The position numbers and the translations under genes are program-made. From the NCBI GenBank assembly GCA_035760645.1, contig DASTSO010000114.1:1-64000 (forward strand): DNA of 64,000 bases, written 5' to 3'. The notes below the pieces were generated by a model. It did not search any database. It was not told the DNA's origin and saw only the letters and a list, made by a program, of their open reading frames with translations. This stretch comes from DASSTY01 sp035760645. Lineage in GTDB: Bacteria; Gemmatimonadota; Gemmatimonadetes; Gemmatimonadales; GWC2-71-9. Shown in pieces: positions 42,530 through 49,892 of the stretch (positions are counted from its first letter, which is position 1; each line of letters opens with the position of its first letter).

Positions 42530-43492
42530 GTGACGACCGCGCCCGACGCCCGCCCGACCCCGAGCGCCCCGCGCCGCGCGTGGCGCTGGCTCCAGTGGGG
42601 CTTCGGCCTCACCGTCGCCCTGTTCGTCGTCCTGAGCCTTCGCAAGAACTGGGAGAAGCTCCTCACCCAGCGCGTCGCGTGGGACGTGACGCCCGGCTAC
42701 CTCGTGGCCGCCCTCCTCCTCACCTGGGCGATGTACGCCCTCCTCATCCAGGCCTGGCGCGTGATGCTCGCCGGCTGGCGCCAGCCGCTCCCCGCCTGGC
42801 CCGCCGCGCGCATCTGGACCGTCTCCGGACTGGGCAAGTACATCCCGGGCCAGGTCTGGGCGATCGCGAGCATGGCGGTGATGGCGCAGCGCGTCGGCAT
42901 CGCGCCGTGGGCGGCGACCGCGTCGTCGGTCCTCCTCCAGGGGCTCGCGATCGGCACCGGCGCGGCGGTCCTCGGCGCCACCGGCATGGAGCTGCTCCGA
43001 CACGAGTACCCGCTCGTGCGCGCCGTCGTCGTCCTGCTCGTCATCGGCAGCGTTGCGGGCGTCGCGCTGCTCCTCTGGCCGCCCTTCGTGCGCCGCGCGC
43101 TGCGCGCGCTCCGCGTCGAGACGCACGAGGCGGGGGTGCCGGGGGTCGCGAGCATCCTCTTCGGCGCCGTCGCGAACGTCCTCGCCTGGATCGGCTACGG
43201 GATCGCCTTCTGGCTCGTCGCGCGCGGCCTCTTCGCCACCTCGGCGCTCACGCTGCCGCTCGCCATCGGCACCTTCACCGCCGCCTATCTCGCCGGCTTT
43301 CTCGCCTTCGGGGTGCCGGCCGGGGTGGGGGTGCGCGAGGCCATCATTCTCACGATGCTGCAGGCGACGATGGGGCCGGCGGCCGCGCTCGCCCTCGCCG
43401 CCGTCTCGCGCATCGTCTCGACCGTCGCCGAGCTCGGCGCCGCCACCCCTTTCCTCCTCCACCGCGGAGAACGCTCGCGTGCCGTCCACTGA
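42530..43492 (+). CDS. YbhN/UPF0104 (LPG synthase TM-domain-like) membrane protein
   Basis: The 320-residue protein has about eight membrane helices. Segments SGLGKYIPGQVWAIASM and GVPAGVGVREAIILTML match the flippase-like domain of the AglD/MprF N-terminal (UPF0104) family. Start is GTG 42530, directly after the GT4 stop. In glycan clusters these proteins are candidates for lipid-linked sugar translocation, which is inference here. Confidence 0.75.
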   Translation: MTTAPDARPTPSAPRRAWRWLQWGFGLTVALFVVLSLRKNWEKLLTQRVAWDVTPGYLVAALLLTWAMYALLIQAWRVMLAGWRQPLPAWPAARIWTVSGLGKYIPGQVWAIASMAVMAQRVGIAPWAATASSVLLQGLAIGTGAAVLGATGMELLRHEYPLVRAVVVLLVIGSVAGVALLLWPPFVRRALRALRVETHEAGVPGVASILFGAVANVLAWIGYGIAFWLVARGLFATSALTLPLAIGTFTAAYLAGFLAFGVPAGVGVREAIILTMLQATMGPAAALALAAVSRIVSTVAELGAATPFLLHRGERSRAVH

Positions 43493-45902
43493 GAACCCGC
43501 CGGCCGCCGCTCGCGGCCCCGACCGCACCGCCGCGGGCCACCACGCGACGGCGTCCTTCACGCCCCGCTGGCCGGGGGTGATCGCGCTCGCCGTCTTCGT
43601 CCTCGCGGCGCTCACGCTCTGCTGGCCGATGCTCGCCGGCCGCTTTCTCATCGGCGACGACATGCTGACGGCCGGCTACGGTTTCCGGCAATTCGGCGCC
43701 GAGACGCTGAAGCAGACGGGCCACCTGCCGGAGTGGAACCCGTACATCTTCGGCGGCATGCCGTTCATCGCCGCGATGCACGGCGACATCTTCTACCCGG
43801 TCACGCTGCTGCTGCGCTGGGCGCTCCCGCTCCAGACGGCGATGAATCTCGGCTTCTTCCTCCACATCGTGCTCGCCGGGTGCACGATGTACGCCTTCCT
43901 GCGCGCGCTCCGGACCACCTGGACGGGCGCGGTGGTGGGCGGCCTCGTCTACGAGATGTCGGGCATCGTCACCTCGATGGTGAACCCCGGCCACGACGGC
44001 AAGCTCTACATCTCGGCGCTCGCGCCGCTCGCCTTCCTCGGCCTGCTGCGCGCGATCCGCGACGGCCGCTGGTGGGGCTACGGGCTCCTCGCGCTCGTCG
44101 TGGGGCTCGGCATGTTCGTGCACTACCAGATGACGTACTACCTGCTGGTGGCGGCGGGCATCTGGACGCTCTGGCTCGTCTTCTTCGACCCCGAGCGGCG
44201 TCCGGGCCTGCGCTGGCCCGTGACGCTCGCCGCCGCGCTCGGCGCCGTCGGCCTCGGGCTCGCCATCTCCGCGGTGCAGGCGCTGCCGTTCCTCGCGTAC
44301 ATCCCGTTCTCGCCGCGCAGCGCGGGCGGTCCGAGCGGCGGGTGGGAGTACGCGACCAGCTTCGCGATGCCGGTCGAGGAGATCATGACGACCGTGCTCC
44401 CGCAGTTCAACGGCATGCTCGAACACTACTGGGGCCAGAACTTCTTCAAGGCGCACACGGAGTATCTCGGCGCGCTCACCGTGCTCCTCGCGGCCTTCGG
44501 CCTGGGCGACCGCACGCGCGGCCGGCTCCGGTGGGGGCTCCTCACGATCGGCGTCCTCTTCCTCCTCGTCGCCTTCGGCGGCCACACGCCGTTCTACCGG
44601 CTGTGGTACGAGGTGATGCCGATGATGAAGAAGGTGCGCGCGGCGGGGATGGCCTTCTACCTGCCGGCGCTCGTCACCGCGGTCTTCGCCGGCTTCGGCG
44701 TCGAGCGCCTCCAGCGCGGCGACGTCCCGGCGAAGTCCGTGCTGATCGGGGCGGGGGTGCTGGCCGCGCTCGCGCTCCTCGGCGTCGTCGGGGCGCTGCA
44801 GAGCGTGGCCGAGGGGCTCGCGCAGCCGCAGATGACGGGGCAGGTCGCCGCGAACGCCGGCGAGCTGCAGGCGGGCGCGCTCCGGCTGCTGGTCGTGGTG
44901 CTCGCGGCGGGGGCGGTGCTCTGGGCGCTCGCGACGGCGCGGCTGGGCGGCGCGGCCGCGGCCGCCGCGCTCGCCGTCGTCGCGGTCGGCGACCTGTGGA
45001 GCATCGACCGCCTCTTCTTCACCTTCAAGCCGCCCGCGAGCGTGCTCTTCGCCGACGACGCGCTCACGACGTACATGAGGCGCTCGCCGAAGCCGTACCG
45101 CGCGTGGGACCCGTTCGGCGTCTACCACGGCGGACAGATCCAGGGCGGCTCGATGCTGATGGCGTACGACATCCCGCAGCTCCTGGGCTACCACGGCAAC
45201 GAGCTGCGCTACTACGACGAGTTGCTCGGCGGGAAGGGGATGTGGTCGAACGTCCAGAATCCGACCCTCCTCGACCTCACGGCGGTGCGCTTCGTGATCC
45301 TGCCGCAGCAGCACGCGCTGCCCGGCTTCCGCGAGGTCGTGCCGCCGACCACGGCGGTCACCGGCAATCCGGCGGTGCTCTACGAGCGCGACAGCACCAC
45401 CCAGTGGGCCCGGGTGGTGACCGGCGCGGCCAAGCTCGCCGACGACCAGATCGTGCCGACGGTGATCGACCCGCGCTTTCCGTACGACCGGATCTCGCTC
45501 TACCCGGATTCCGCCCCGGTGACCCCGGCCGCGATCCACGCCGGCGCGCTGCCGCCCGCCGCGACGGCGCGGGCGGCGGTGGCCGAGTGGCGCCCGGGCC
45601 ACATGCGCATCACGCTCGAGGGCCGGGAGCCGGCCCAGAGCTACCTGCTCGTCGGCGAGAACTGGTATCCCGACTGGCACGCCACCGTGGACGGTAAGCC
45701 CGCCGCGGTCCTGCGGGCGGACAACACCTTCCTGAGCGTCGCGCTCCCGCCGGGGGCGAAGGAGGTCGTATTCGACTTCCACTCGCCGCTCTACGACCGC
45801 GGCAAGCTGATCACCGCGATCGCCGCGCTGCTCACCCTCGGCCTGCTGGCCAGTCCGCTCTGGCGCGCGCGGCGCGGGCCGGGGGCTCCCGTATTACCTT
45901 GA
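43479..45902 (+). CDS. YfhO-type polytopic membrane protein (putative GT-C glycosyltransferase)
   Basis: The 807-residue protein has about 12-13 membrane helices followed by a C-terminal extracytoplasmic domain. The N-terminal loop with FLIGDDMLTAGYGFRQ and LPEWNPYIFGGMPF has the acidic first-loop pattern of GT-C enzymes and of the YfhO family. The C-terminal YLLVGENWYPDWHATVDG is also YfhO-like. GTG 43479 lies 14 bases inside the preceding gene. YfhO homologues glycosylate teichoic acids in Gram-positives; the acceptor here is unknown. The stop overlaps a -10-like element. Confidence 0.75.
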   Translation: MPSTENPPAAARGPDRTAAGHHATASFTPRWPGVIALAVFVLAALTLCWPMLAGRFLIGDDMLTAGYGFRQFGAETLKQTGHLPEWNPYIFGGMPFIAAMHGDIFYPVTLLLRWALPLQTAMNLGFFLHIVLAGCTMYAFLRALRTTWTGAVVGGLVYEMSGIVTSMVNPGHDGKLYISALAPLAFLGLLRAIRDGRWWGYGLLALVVGLGMFVHYQMTYYLLVAAGIWTLWLVFFDPERRPGLRWPVTLAAALGAVGLGLAISAVQALPFLAYIPFSPRSAGGPSGGWEYATSFAMPVEEIMTTVLPQFNGMLEHYWGQNFFKAHTEYLGALTVLLAAFGLGDRTRGRLRWGLLTIGVLFLLVAFGGHTPFYRLWYEVMPMMKKVRAAGMAFYLPALVTAVFAGFGVERLQRGDVPAKSVLIGAGVLAALALLGVVGALQSVAEGLAQPQMTGQVAANAGELQAGALRLLVVVLAAGAVLWALATARLGGAAAAAALAVVAVGDLWSIDRLFFTFKPPASVLFADDALTTYMRRSPKPYRAWDPFGVYHGGQIQGGSMLMAYDIPQLLGYHGNELRYYDELLGGKGMWSNVQNPTLLDLTAVRFVILPQQHALPGFREVVPPTTAVTGNPAVLYERDSTTQWARVVTGAAKLADDQIVPTVIDPRFPYDRISLYPDSAPVTPAAIHAGALPPAATARAAVAEWRPGHMRITLEGREPAQSYLLVGENWYPDWHATVDGKPAAVLRADNTFLSVALPPGAKEVVFDFHSPLYDRGKLITAIAALLTLGLLASPLWRARRGPGAPVLP
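45891..45900 (+). promoter_or_regulatory. Candidate -10 element before the gene at 45925
   Basis: GTATTACCTT is identical to the string at the pyrG promoter (33911-33920). It overlaps the stop codon of the YfhO-type gene and lies 25 bases before the next start. The expected -35 position is GC-rich without a recognisable hexamer. Confidence 0.3.
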
Positions 45903-45924
45903 GGGCGTCACCCACCCGAGCGCC

Positions 45925-46722
45925 ATGACCACACCCGTGACCCTTCCGCCCGTGGGCGAGGGAGTGATGCAGCCCCGGGAGCTCCCGCTGTCGCAGCCGA
46001 CGCCTGCGCGGGTGCTCGTCGTGCTGCCCACGTACAACGAGCGGAAGAATCTCTCGCTCATCGTGCCGGCCATCCTGGCGCAGGATCCTCGCATCGAGAT
46101 CCTCGTCGTGGACGACAGCTCGCCGGACGGCACCGGGCAACTGGCCGACGAGATGGCCGCGGCGGAGCCGCGCGTCCACGTGCTGCACCGGGCGGTCAAG
46201 GAAGGGCTGGGACGGGCCTACCTGGCGGGCTTCGCCTGGGCGCTGCGGCAGCGGTACGATCTCGTCTTCGAGATGGACGCCGACTTCTCGCACGATCCGA
46301 AGTTCCTGCCCGACTTCCTCCGGGCCATCGAGAGCGGCGCCGACCTCGTCGTGGGCTCGCGCTACAAGCGGGGGGTCAACGTCATCAACTGGCCGATGAG
46401 CCGGCTCCTCCTCTCGTACGGCGCGAACATCTACGCGCGCGTCGTCACGGGGCTGCCGCTCACCGACTCGACCGGCGGCTTCAAGTGCTTCCGCCGCCGG
46501 GTGCTCGAGGCGATCGACTTCGATCAGGTCCGCTCCAACGGCTACGCCTTTCAGATCGAGATGAGCTACCGGGCCTGGAACAAGGGATTCGAGATCGAGG
46601 AGATCCCGATCGTCTTCGTGGACCGGGTCGAGGGCCAGAGCAAGATGAGCAAGCGCATCGTGCGCGAGGCGATCTGGATGGTCTGGTGGCTCCGCTGGCT
46701 GGCCGTCGCGCGAAGGCTGTGA
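45925..46722 (+). CDS. Polyprenol-phosphate mannosyltransferase-like GT2 enzyme
   Basis: The 265-residue protein is a soluble GT-A enzyme like dolichol-phosphate mannosyltransferase (Ppm1/DPM1): VVLPTYNERKNLSLIV, LVVDDSSPDGTGQLAD, the metal-binding EMDADFSHDP, and VGSRYKRGVNVINWP. It would make a polyprenyl-phosphate-linked hexose for use by membrane GT-C enzymes such as the YfhO-type protein before it. The first 30 residues are poorly conserved; internal ATG 45967 is an alternative start. Confidence 0.85.
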   Translation: MTTPVTLPPVGEGVMQPRELPLSQPTPARVLVVLPTYNERKNLSLIVPAILAQDPRIEILVVDDSSPDGTGQLADEMAAAEPRVHVLHRAVKEGLGRAYLAGFAWALRQRYDLVFEMDADFSHDPKFLPDFLRAIESGADLVVGSRYKRGVNVINWPMSRLLLSYGANIYARVVTGLPLTDSTGGFKCFRRRVLEAIDFDQVRSNGYAFQIEMSYRAWNKGFEIEEIPIVFVDRVEGQSKMSKRIVREAIWMVWWLRWLAVARRL

Positions 46723-46735
46723 GCGGCGTGAGTCG

Positions 46736-47581
46736 ATGAGCGGCGCGCGGTTCTACAAGATGACCGGGTCGGGGAACGACTTCGTCTTCCTCGACGGCCG
46801 GGAGCATGCCGCCGCGGACTGGCCCGCCGAGCGGATCCGGGCGGCCTGCGACCGCCGGCGCGGCATCGGTGCGGACGGACTGGTGATCCTGAGCCCAGCG
46901 GCCGACGGGGCCGTCCGGATGAGCTACTTCAATGCCGACGGGGGCGAGGCCGCGATGTGCGGCAATGCCGCTCTCTGCAGCACCCGCCTCGCCGTCCGGC
47001 TGGCGCTGGCTCCCGGGGCCGCCGGCGACGAGCTGCAGCTCCTCACCCGGGTCGGCCCGGTCGCGGCGCGGCCCCTGGCCGGCGACGAGCTCGCCGAGAT
47101 CCGGCTCCCCGATTTTCCGCTCCCGACGCCGGTGCCGGCGATCGCTCTCGAGCCGGGGGAGCGGTGGCTCCTGGCCGCGAAGGCCGGAGTCCCGCACCTC
47201 GTCGTCCGGGTGGGCGACGTTTCAACCGTCGACGTCGCGCGACGGGGCCGGCAGCTCCGGCGCGACCCGGCGACTGGGGGCGAGGGCGCCAACGCGAACT
47301 TCGTCAGCCCGCCGGTCGCGGGCCCGGATGGCGCCGAGGGCCGGTGGCGGATCCGGACGTTCGAGCGCGGCGTCGAGGGCGAGACGCTGGCGTGCGGTAC
47401 CGGGACGGTGGCCACGGCGCTGGCGCTGCACGTGGCCGGTGAGGCCGGGCTGCCGGTGCGGTTCGTGAGCTGGGGCGGGTCGCCCCTCAGCGTTCGGGCG
47501 CGGGTGGAGGACGGCTGGGCGCGCGACGTGTGGCTCGGCGGTGAAGGGCGTTTGGTGTTCGAGGGGCGTCTGGCGGACTGA
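46736..47581 (+). CDS. dapF: Diaminopimelate epimerase
   Basis: DapF (281 residues) converts LL- to meso-diaminopimelate for lysine and peptidoglycan. The two catalytic cysteines are present: C75 in AAMCGNA and C220 in LACGTGTVA. The N-terminus FYKMTGSGNDFVFLD is diagnostic. It begins 13 bases after the mannosyltransferase-like gene. A small CCCAG-GCCGG-CTGGG hairpin follows at 47585-47599. Confidence 0.95.
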   Translation: MSGARFYKMTGSGNDFVFLDGREHAAADWPAERIRAACDRRRGIGADGLVILSPAADGAVRMSYFNADGGEAAMCGNAALCSTRLAVRLALAPGAAGDELQLLTRVGPVAARPLAGDELAEIRLPDFPLPTPVPAIALEPGERWLLAAKAGVPHLVVRVGDVSTVDVARRGRQLRRDPATGGEGANANFVSPPVAGPDGAEGRWRIRTFERGVEGETLACGTGTVATALALHVAGEAGLPVRFVSWGGSPLSVRARVEDGWARDVWLGGEGRLVFEGRLAD

Positions 47582-47603
47582 GTCCCCAGGCCGGCTGGGC
47601 AGG

Positions 47604-47674
47604 TTCCGCAGGTTGAACGATTTCCGCAGGCTCGTTCCGCAGGTTCCTTCCGCAGGCTGTCGGCTTCTCGCAGG
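47604..47674. repeat. Iteron-like array of TTCCGCAGG
   Basis: Exact copies of TTCCGCAGG start at 47604, 47622, 47635 and 47648, with a diverged fifth copy (TTCTCGCAGG) at 47665. The following two bases alternate TT, CT, TT, CT, TT. Start-to-start distances are 18, 13, 13 and 17 bases. All are in the same orientation. The spacing is too short for a CRISPR. It suggests a cooperative protein-binding array or a slipped-strand repeat; the binding protein is unknown. Confidence 0.65.
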
Positions 47675-47795
47675 TTCTTCCCACACGACGAGTTATCCCG
47701 GAGCAGGGGAATCCGCACCGACTTCTCCACACTTTTCCTCATGCCTACTTAACATAACATATCTTATACGTACTTTCTTTAAGAGCCAAAGAGAA

Positions 47796-47824
47796 GGGCC
47801 GCGAGGCGTCCACCCCCGCGGCCC
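47796..47824 (-). terminator. Probable terminator of the minus-strand TPR gene
   Basis: GGGCCGCG at 47796-47803 pairs exactly with CGCGGCCC at 47817-47824 across a 13-base loop. On the minus strand the stem is followed by CTTCTCTTTGGCTCTT, a pyrimidine/T-rich tail, about 45 bases after the stop of the gene at 47869. Confidence 0.5.
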
Positions 47825-47868
47825 CCTCCGATTTGGCTGCCCTGCCGTGCCGCTCGAGCGGCGCCGGC

Positions 47869-48594
47869 TCAGCTCCCCGACTCGGCGCCGCTCTTCGGCT
47901 GCTCCGGAACCGGCGGCAGCTTCCCCTTGGTCAGCTCCGCGAGCCGGACCTGCGCCTCCGTCACGCTCGGCGTCGTCGAGTACTTCTCGATCACCGTCCG
48001 GTAGATCCGTTCCGCCTCGCCCGGCTTCCCGGCCAGCCGGTACGCCCGCCCCGCGTTGACCAGGTAGTCCGACTTGAGATAGCTCTCCGTCGCCAGATCG
48101 GCCGCCTTCTCGTAGGCCGCCGCCGCTTCGCCGTACTTCTGCGCGTTCTCGAGCGCCGAGCCGAGGAGGCCGTTCGCCGGGACCGCGAACTGGGCCTTGG
48201 GCCCGGTCTTCAGGAAGTCCCGCAGGCCCACCACGGCCAGCTCCGTCTGCCCGTTGACCAGGCGGGCCTGATTGAGCGAGATCGCCGCTTCGGCCGCCGC
48301 GTCGGTCCCCCCGTAGGTCGTAATGATCTTCTGGAAGTCGGCCGACGCCTGGGCGAGCTGGCCCGTCTCGGCCAGGCCCCGTGCCTCCAGCAGCTGCCGC
48401 TGGGCGAACTGCTCCTTCCGTCCGCCGCCGGCCAGCGCGATGTAGCCGCCCACCGCGACCACCGCCGCGCCGATGCCGACCGCGATCAGCGTGCGCTTCT
48501 GCCCGCCCGGAGCCCGCCGCGCGGGCGTCGCCGGGCCGCCCTGCGGCGTGTTGGTCGTCTGAGAGGTCGTCGGTTCCACGGTCGTCGTCGCCAT
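47869..48594 (-). CDS. TPR-repeat protein with one N-terminal membrane helix
   Basis: This 241-residue protein has a Thr/Pro-rich cytoplasmic N-terminus, a membrane helix at about residues 34-56 (LIAVGIGAAVVAVGGYIALA), and tetratricopeptide-like helical repeats from 65 to 220 (ARGLAETGQLAQASADFQK, GRAYRLAGKPGEAERIYR). The layout resembles YfgM-type periplasmic TPR proteins that assist at the Sec translocon, but sequence identity cannot be judged. It lies just downstream of tRNA-Arg on the same strand. Confidence 0.7.
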   Translation of the reverse strand: MATTTVEPTTSQTTNTPQGGPATPARRAPGGQKRTLIAVGIGAAVVAVGGYIALAGGGRKEQFAQRQLLEARGLAETGQLAQASADFQKIITTYGGTDAAAEAAISLNQARLVNGQTELAVVGLRDFLKTGPKAQFAVPANGLLGSALENAQKYGEAAAAYEKAADLATESYLKSDYLVNAGRAYRLAGKPGEAERIYRTVIEKYSTTPSVTEAQVRLAELTKGKLPPVPEQPKSGAESGS

Positions 48595-48639
48595 GTTGTG
48601 TGAGCCCGCCAGGTGAAGCTGAAGGAGTAAGGGTTGCGA

Positions 48640-48713
48640 TGCCCCCGGCGTGATTCGAACACGCGGCCAACAGTTTAGGAAACTGCTGCTCTATCCAGCT
48701 GAGCTACGGGGGC
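48640..48713 (-). tRNA. tRNA-Arg (anticodon CCU)
   Basis: On the minus strand a full cloverleaf can be drawn: acceptor GCCCCCG/CGGGGGC, D-stem GCTC/GAGC, anticodon stem GCAGT/ACTGT with loop TTCCTAA, and T-arm GCGTG-TTCGAAT-CACGC. The anticodon CCT (plus-strand positions 48677-48679) reads AGG. The discriminator base is A and CCA is not encoded. The AGG codon is rare in this GC-rich genome. Confidence 0.95.
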
Positions 48714-48781
48714 GTCCCGACACGAACCTTGAAATTTCGCGCCGGCACCCCACCTCGGGCAAGGCCGTCGGGCGCCGCCCC

Positions 48782-49609
48782 TCACTTGCTGCGGTCGTCC
48801 AGGGCCGCCTGGCGCAGCTCGGCGATCGTCCGCTCGTGGGCCTTGTACTCCGGCCGCCCCGCCTTCATTTCCGCGTCGTAGTGGGCGAGGAAGTCCCCGT
48901 AGACCTTCCGCAGTCCCGCCTCGTCCTTGCTCCAGCGCGCTGCATTGGCGAGCAGCACGTACCCCAACAGGTCCCCCGGCTGCTCGCGCAGCATGGTGTC
49001 GGCCAGGGCCCGGCCGGCGGCGACGTTGCCGGAGTGGAGCTGCAGCAGCGCCGCATGGAAGCGGGCATCGCCGTCCACGCTGTCGAGCTGCCCGTAGGCC
49101 ATCAGCGCCATCGGCATGAAGCGCTCGGCGGTGGCCTGGTCTCCCTTTTCGGCCGCCGTCATCACCCGGTTGTAGAGGCGGTCGAACCGTTCGCGGGGAC
49201 TCATCGCACTGATGTCGGGTGGCGCGCCGCCGGGCGCCCCGCCGTCGTCCGCACCGCCCGCGGCGAACGGCGCGGCGGCGGTGCCGCCGGCAACGGTGGC
49301 CAGGGTCTGCGTTTCCCGCCGCCCCAGCCAGAGCACCAGCGCCAGGACGGCGAGGACCCCGACGCCGGCCAGCACCCACCCCGAGCGTCCGGCCGCCGCT
49401 CCCCGCCGGCCGGGGGACACGGCCGCCGGACGCCCGAGCCCGCCGTCGAGCGGCTCGCCACAGGCGTCGCAGAACCGCGCCCCCGGACGCTGCTCGGCCC
49501 GGCACTGAGGGCATGACCGGGCCCGGAGGCCCGCCCCGCAGGAGAGACAGAAGTTGCCCGCGGCGGCGGCCCCGCAGGCTGGACAGGTGGTTTCGGGCGT
49601 GGTGGGCAT
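48782..49609 (-). CDS. Double zinc-ribbon membrane protein with TPR-like C-terminus
   Basis: The 275-residue protein begins with two zinc ribbons: CPACG...CLSCG (residues 9-25) and CPQCR...CDACG (about 32-50). A membrane helix follows (WVLAGVGVLAVLALVLWLG), then an Ala/Gly-rich linker and a helical TPR-like domain (residues 135-275). ATG 49609 directly before the first ribbon is preferred over the longer frame from 49723. Zinc-ribbon plus membrane helix proteins are common but of unknown function. It is divergent from the cytochrome operon. Confidence 0.7.
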   Translation of the reverse strand: MPTTPETTCPACGAAAAGNFCLSCGAGLRARSCPQCRAEQRPGARFCDACGEPLDGGLGRPAAVSPGRRGAAAGRSGWVLAGVGVLAVLALVLWLGRRETQTLATVAGGTAAAPFAAGGADDGGAPGGAPPDISAMSPRERFDRLYNRVMTAAEKGDQATAERFMPMALMAYGQLDSVDGDARFHAALLQLHSGNVAAGRALADTMLREQPGDLLGYVLLANAARWSKDEAGLRKVYGDFLAHYDAEMKAGRPEYKAHERTIAELRQAALDDRSK

Positions 49610-49742
49610 GCAGGGTCCCCGGGAGGTGGAATCTGCAGGCGAACACGGGGAGGGTCCGGTCGCGAGCCGCTTCCGTGGTACTGCCCAAGAAGTTGCGCGG
49701 CGCCGCCCCCCCGCGTCAACCACGTCCCTGCCGGCAGCATCC

Positions 49743-49759
49743 CCGGGGTCCGACCCCGG
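49743..49759. other. Inverted repeat upstream of cytochrome operon
   Basis: CCGGGGT and ACCCCGG pair over 7 bp around CCG. It lies in the 283-base gap between the divergent zinc-ribbon gene and the cytochrome operon, just upstream of the direct repeats. It could be a terminator-like hairpin or an operator. The rest of 49610-49742 shows nothing I can name. Confidence 0.35.
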
Positions 49760-49765
49760 ACTTAT

Positions 49766-49811
49766 CCTTTCTTCATCCCAGGAATGTCCCTTTCTTCATC
49801 CTCCGTATCTT
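49766..49811 (+). promoter_or_regulatory. Direct-repeat operator and -10 of the multiheme cytochrome operon
   Basis: The 13-base string CCTTTCTTCATCC occurs exactly at 49766-49778 and 49789-49801, 23 bases apart. A TATCTT hexamer at 49806-49811 follows the second copy, in the sequence GTATCTTG. No -35 hexamer is seen; the second repeat covers most of the spacer. Two direct repeats about two helical turns apart, ending next to a -10, suggest activation by a dimeric regulator of the OmpR/PhoB type. The operon start is 82 bases downstream. Confidence 0.45.
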
Positions 49812-49892
49812 GCCGGAATCCCCGGATGACCGTAATGTGGCTCAGGTGGCGACCTCGGTCGCGTATCAGGCCCTGAACAGAGGTGGTGCCGC

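Larger units (their letters stand above)
47582..47868. other. Intergenic region between convergent dapF and TPR gene
   Basis: This 287-base gap holds, in order, a weak hairpin (47585-47599), an iteron-like repeat array (47604-47674), two DnaA-box-like strings (TTATCCCGG at 47693-47701 and TTCTCCACA at 47723-47731), a markedly AT-rich stretch (about 47740-47790) and a GC-rich hairpin that faces the minus-strand gene. I see no convincing gene in it. Confidence 0.6.

Noticed and set aside
47604..47674. CRISPR array
   Set aside because: The repeat unit is 9-11 bases and spacers are only 4-9 bases, with no cas genes nearby.
47582..47868. Chromosome replication origin
   Set aside because: Only two imperfect DnaA-box-like strings are present and dnaA, dnaN, gidA or rpmH are absent, so the call is not supported; the repeats are reported as a finding instead.
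47541..48059. Plus-strand open frame of 172 codons across the dapF-TPR gap
   Set aside because: It starts inside dapF in another frame, crosses the repeat array and AT-rich island, and ends over the TPR gene; it has no recognisable domain or ribosome-binding site.
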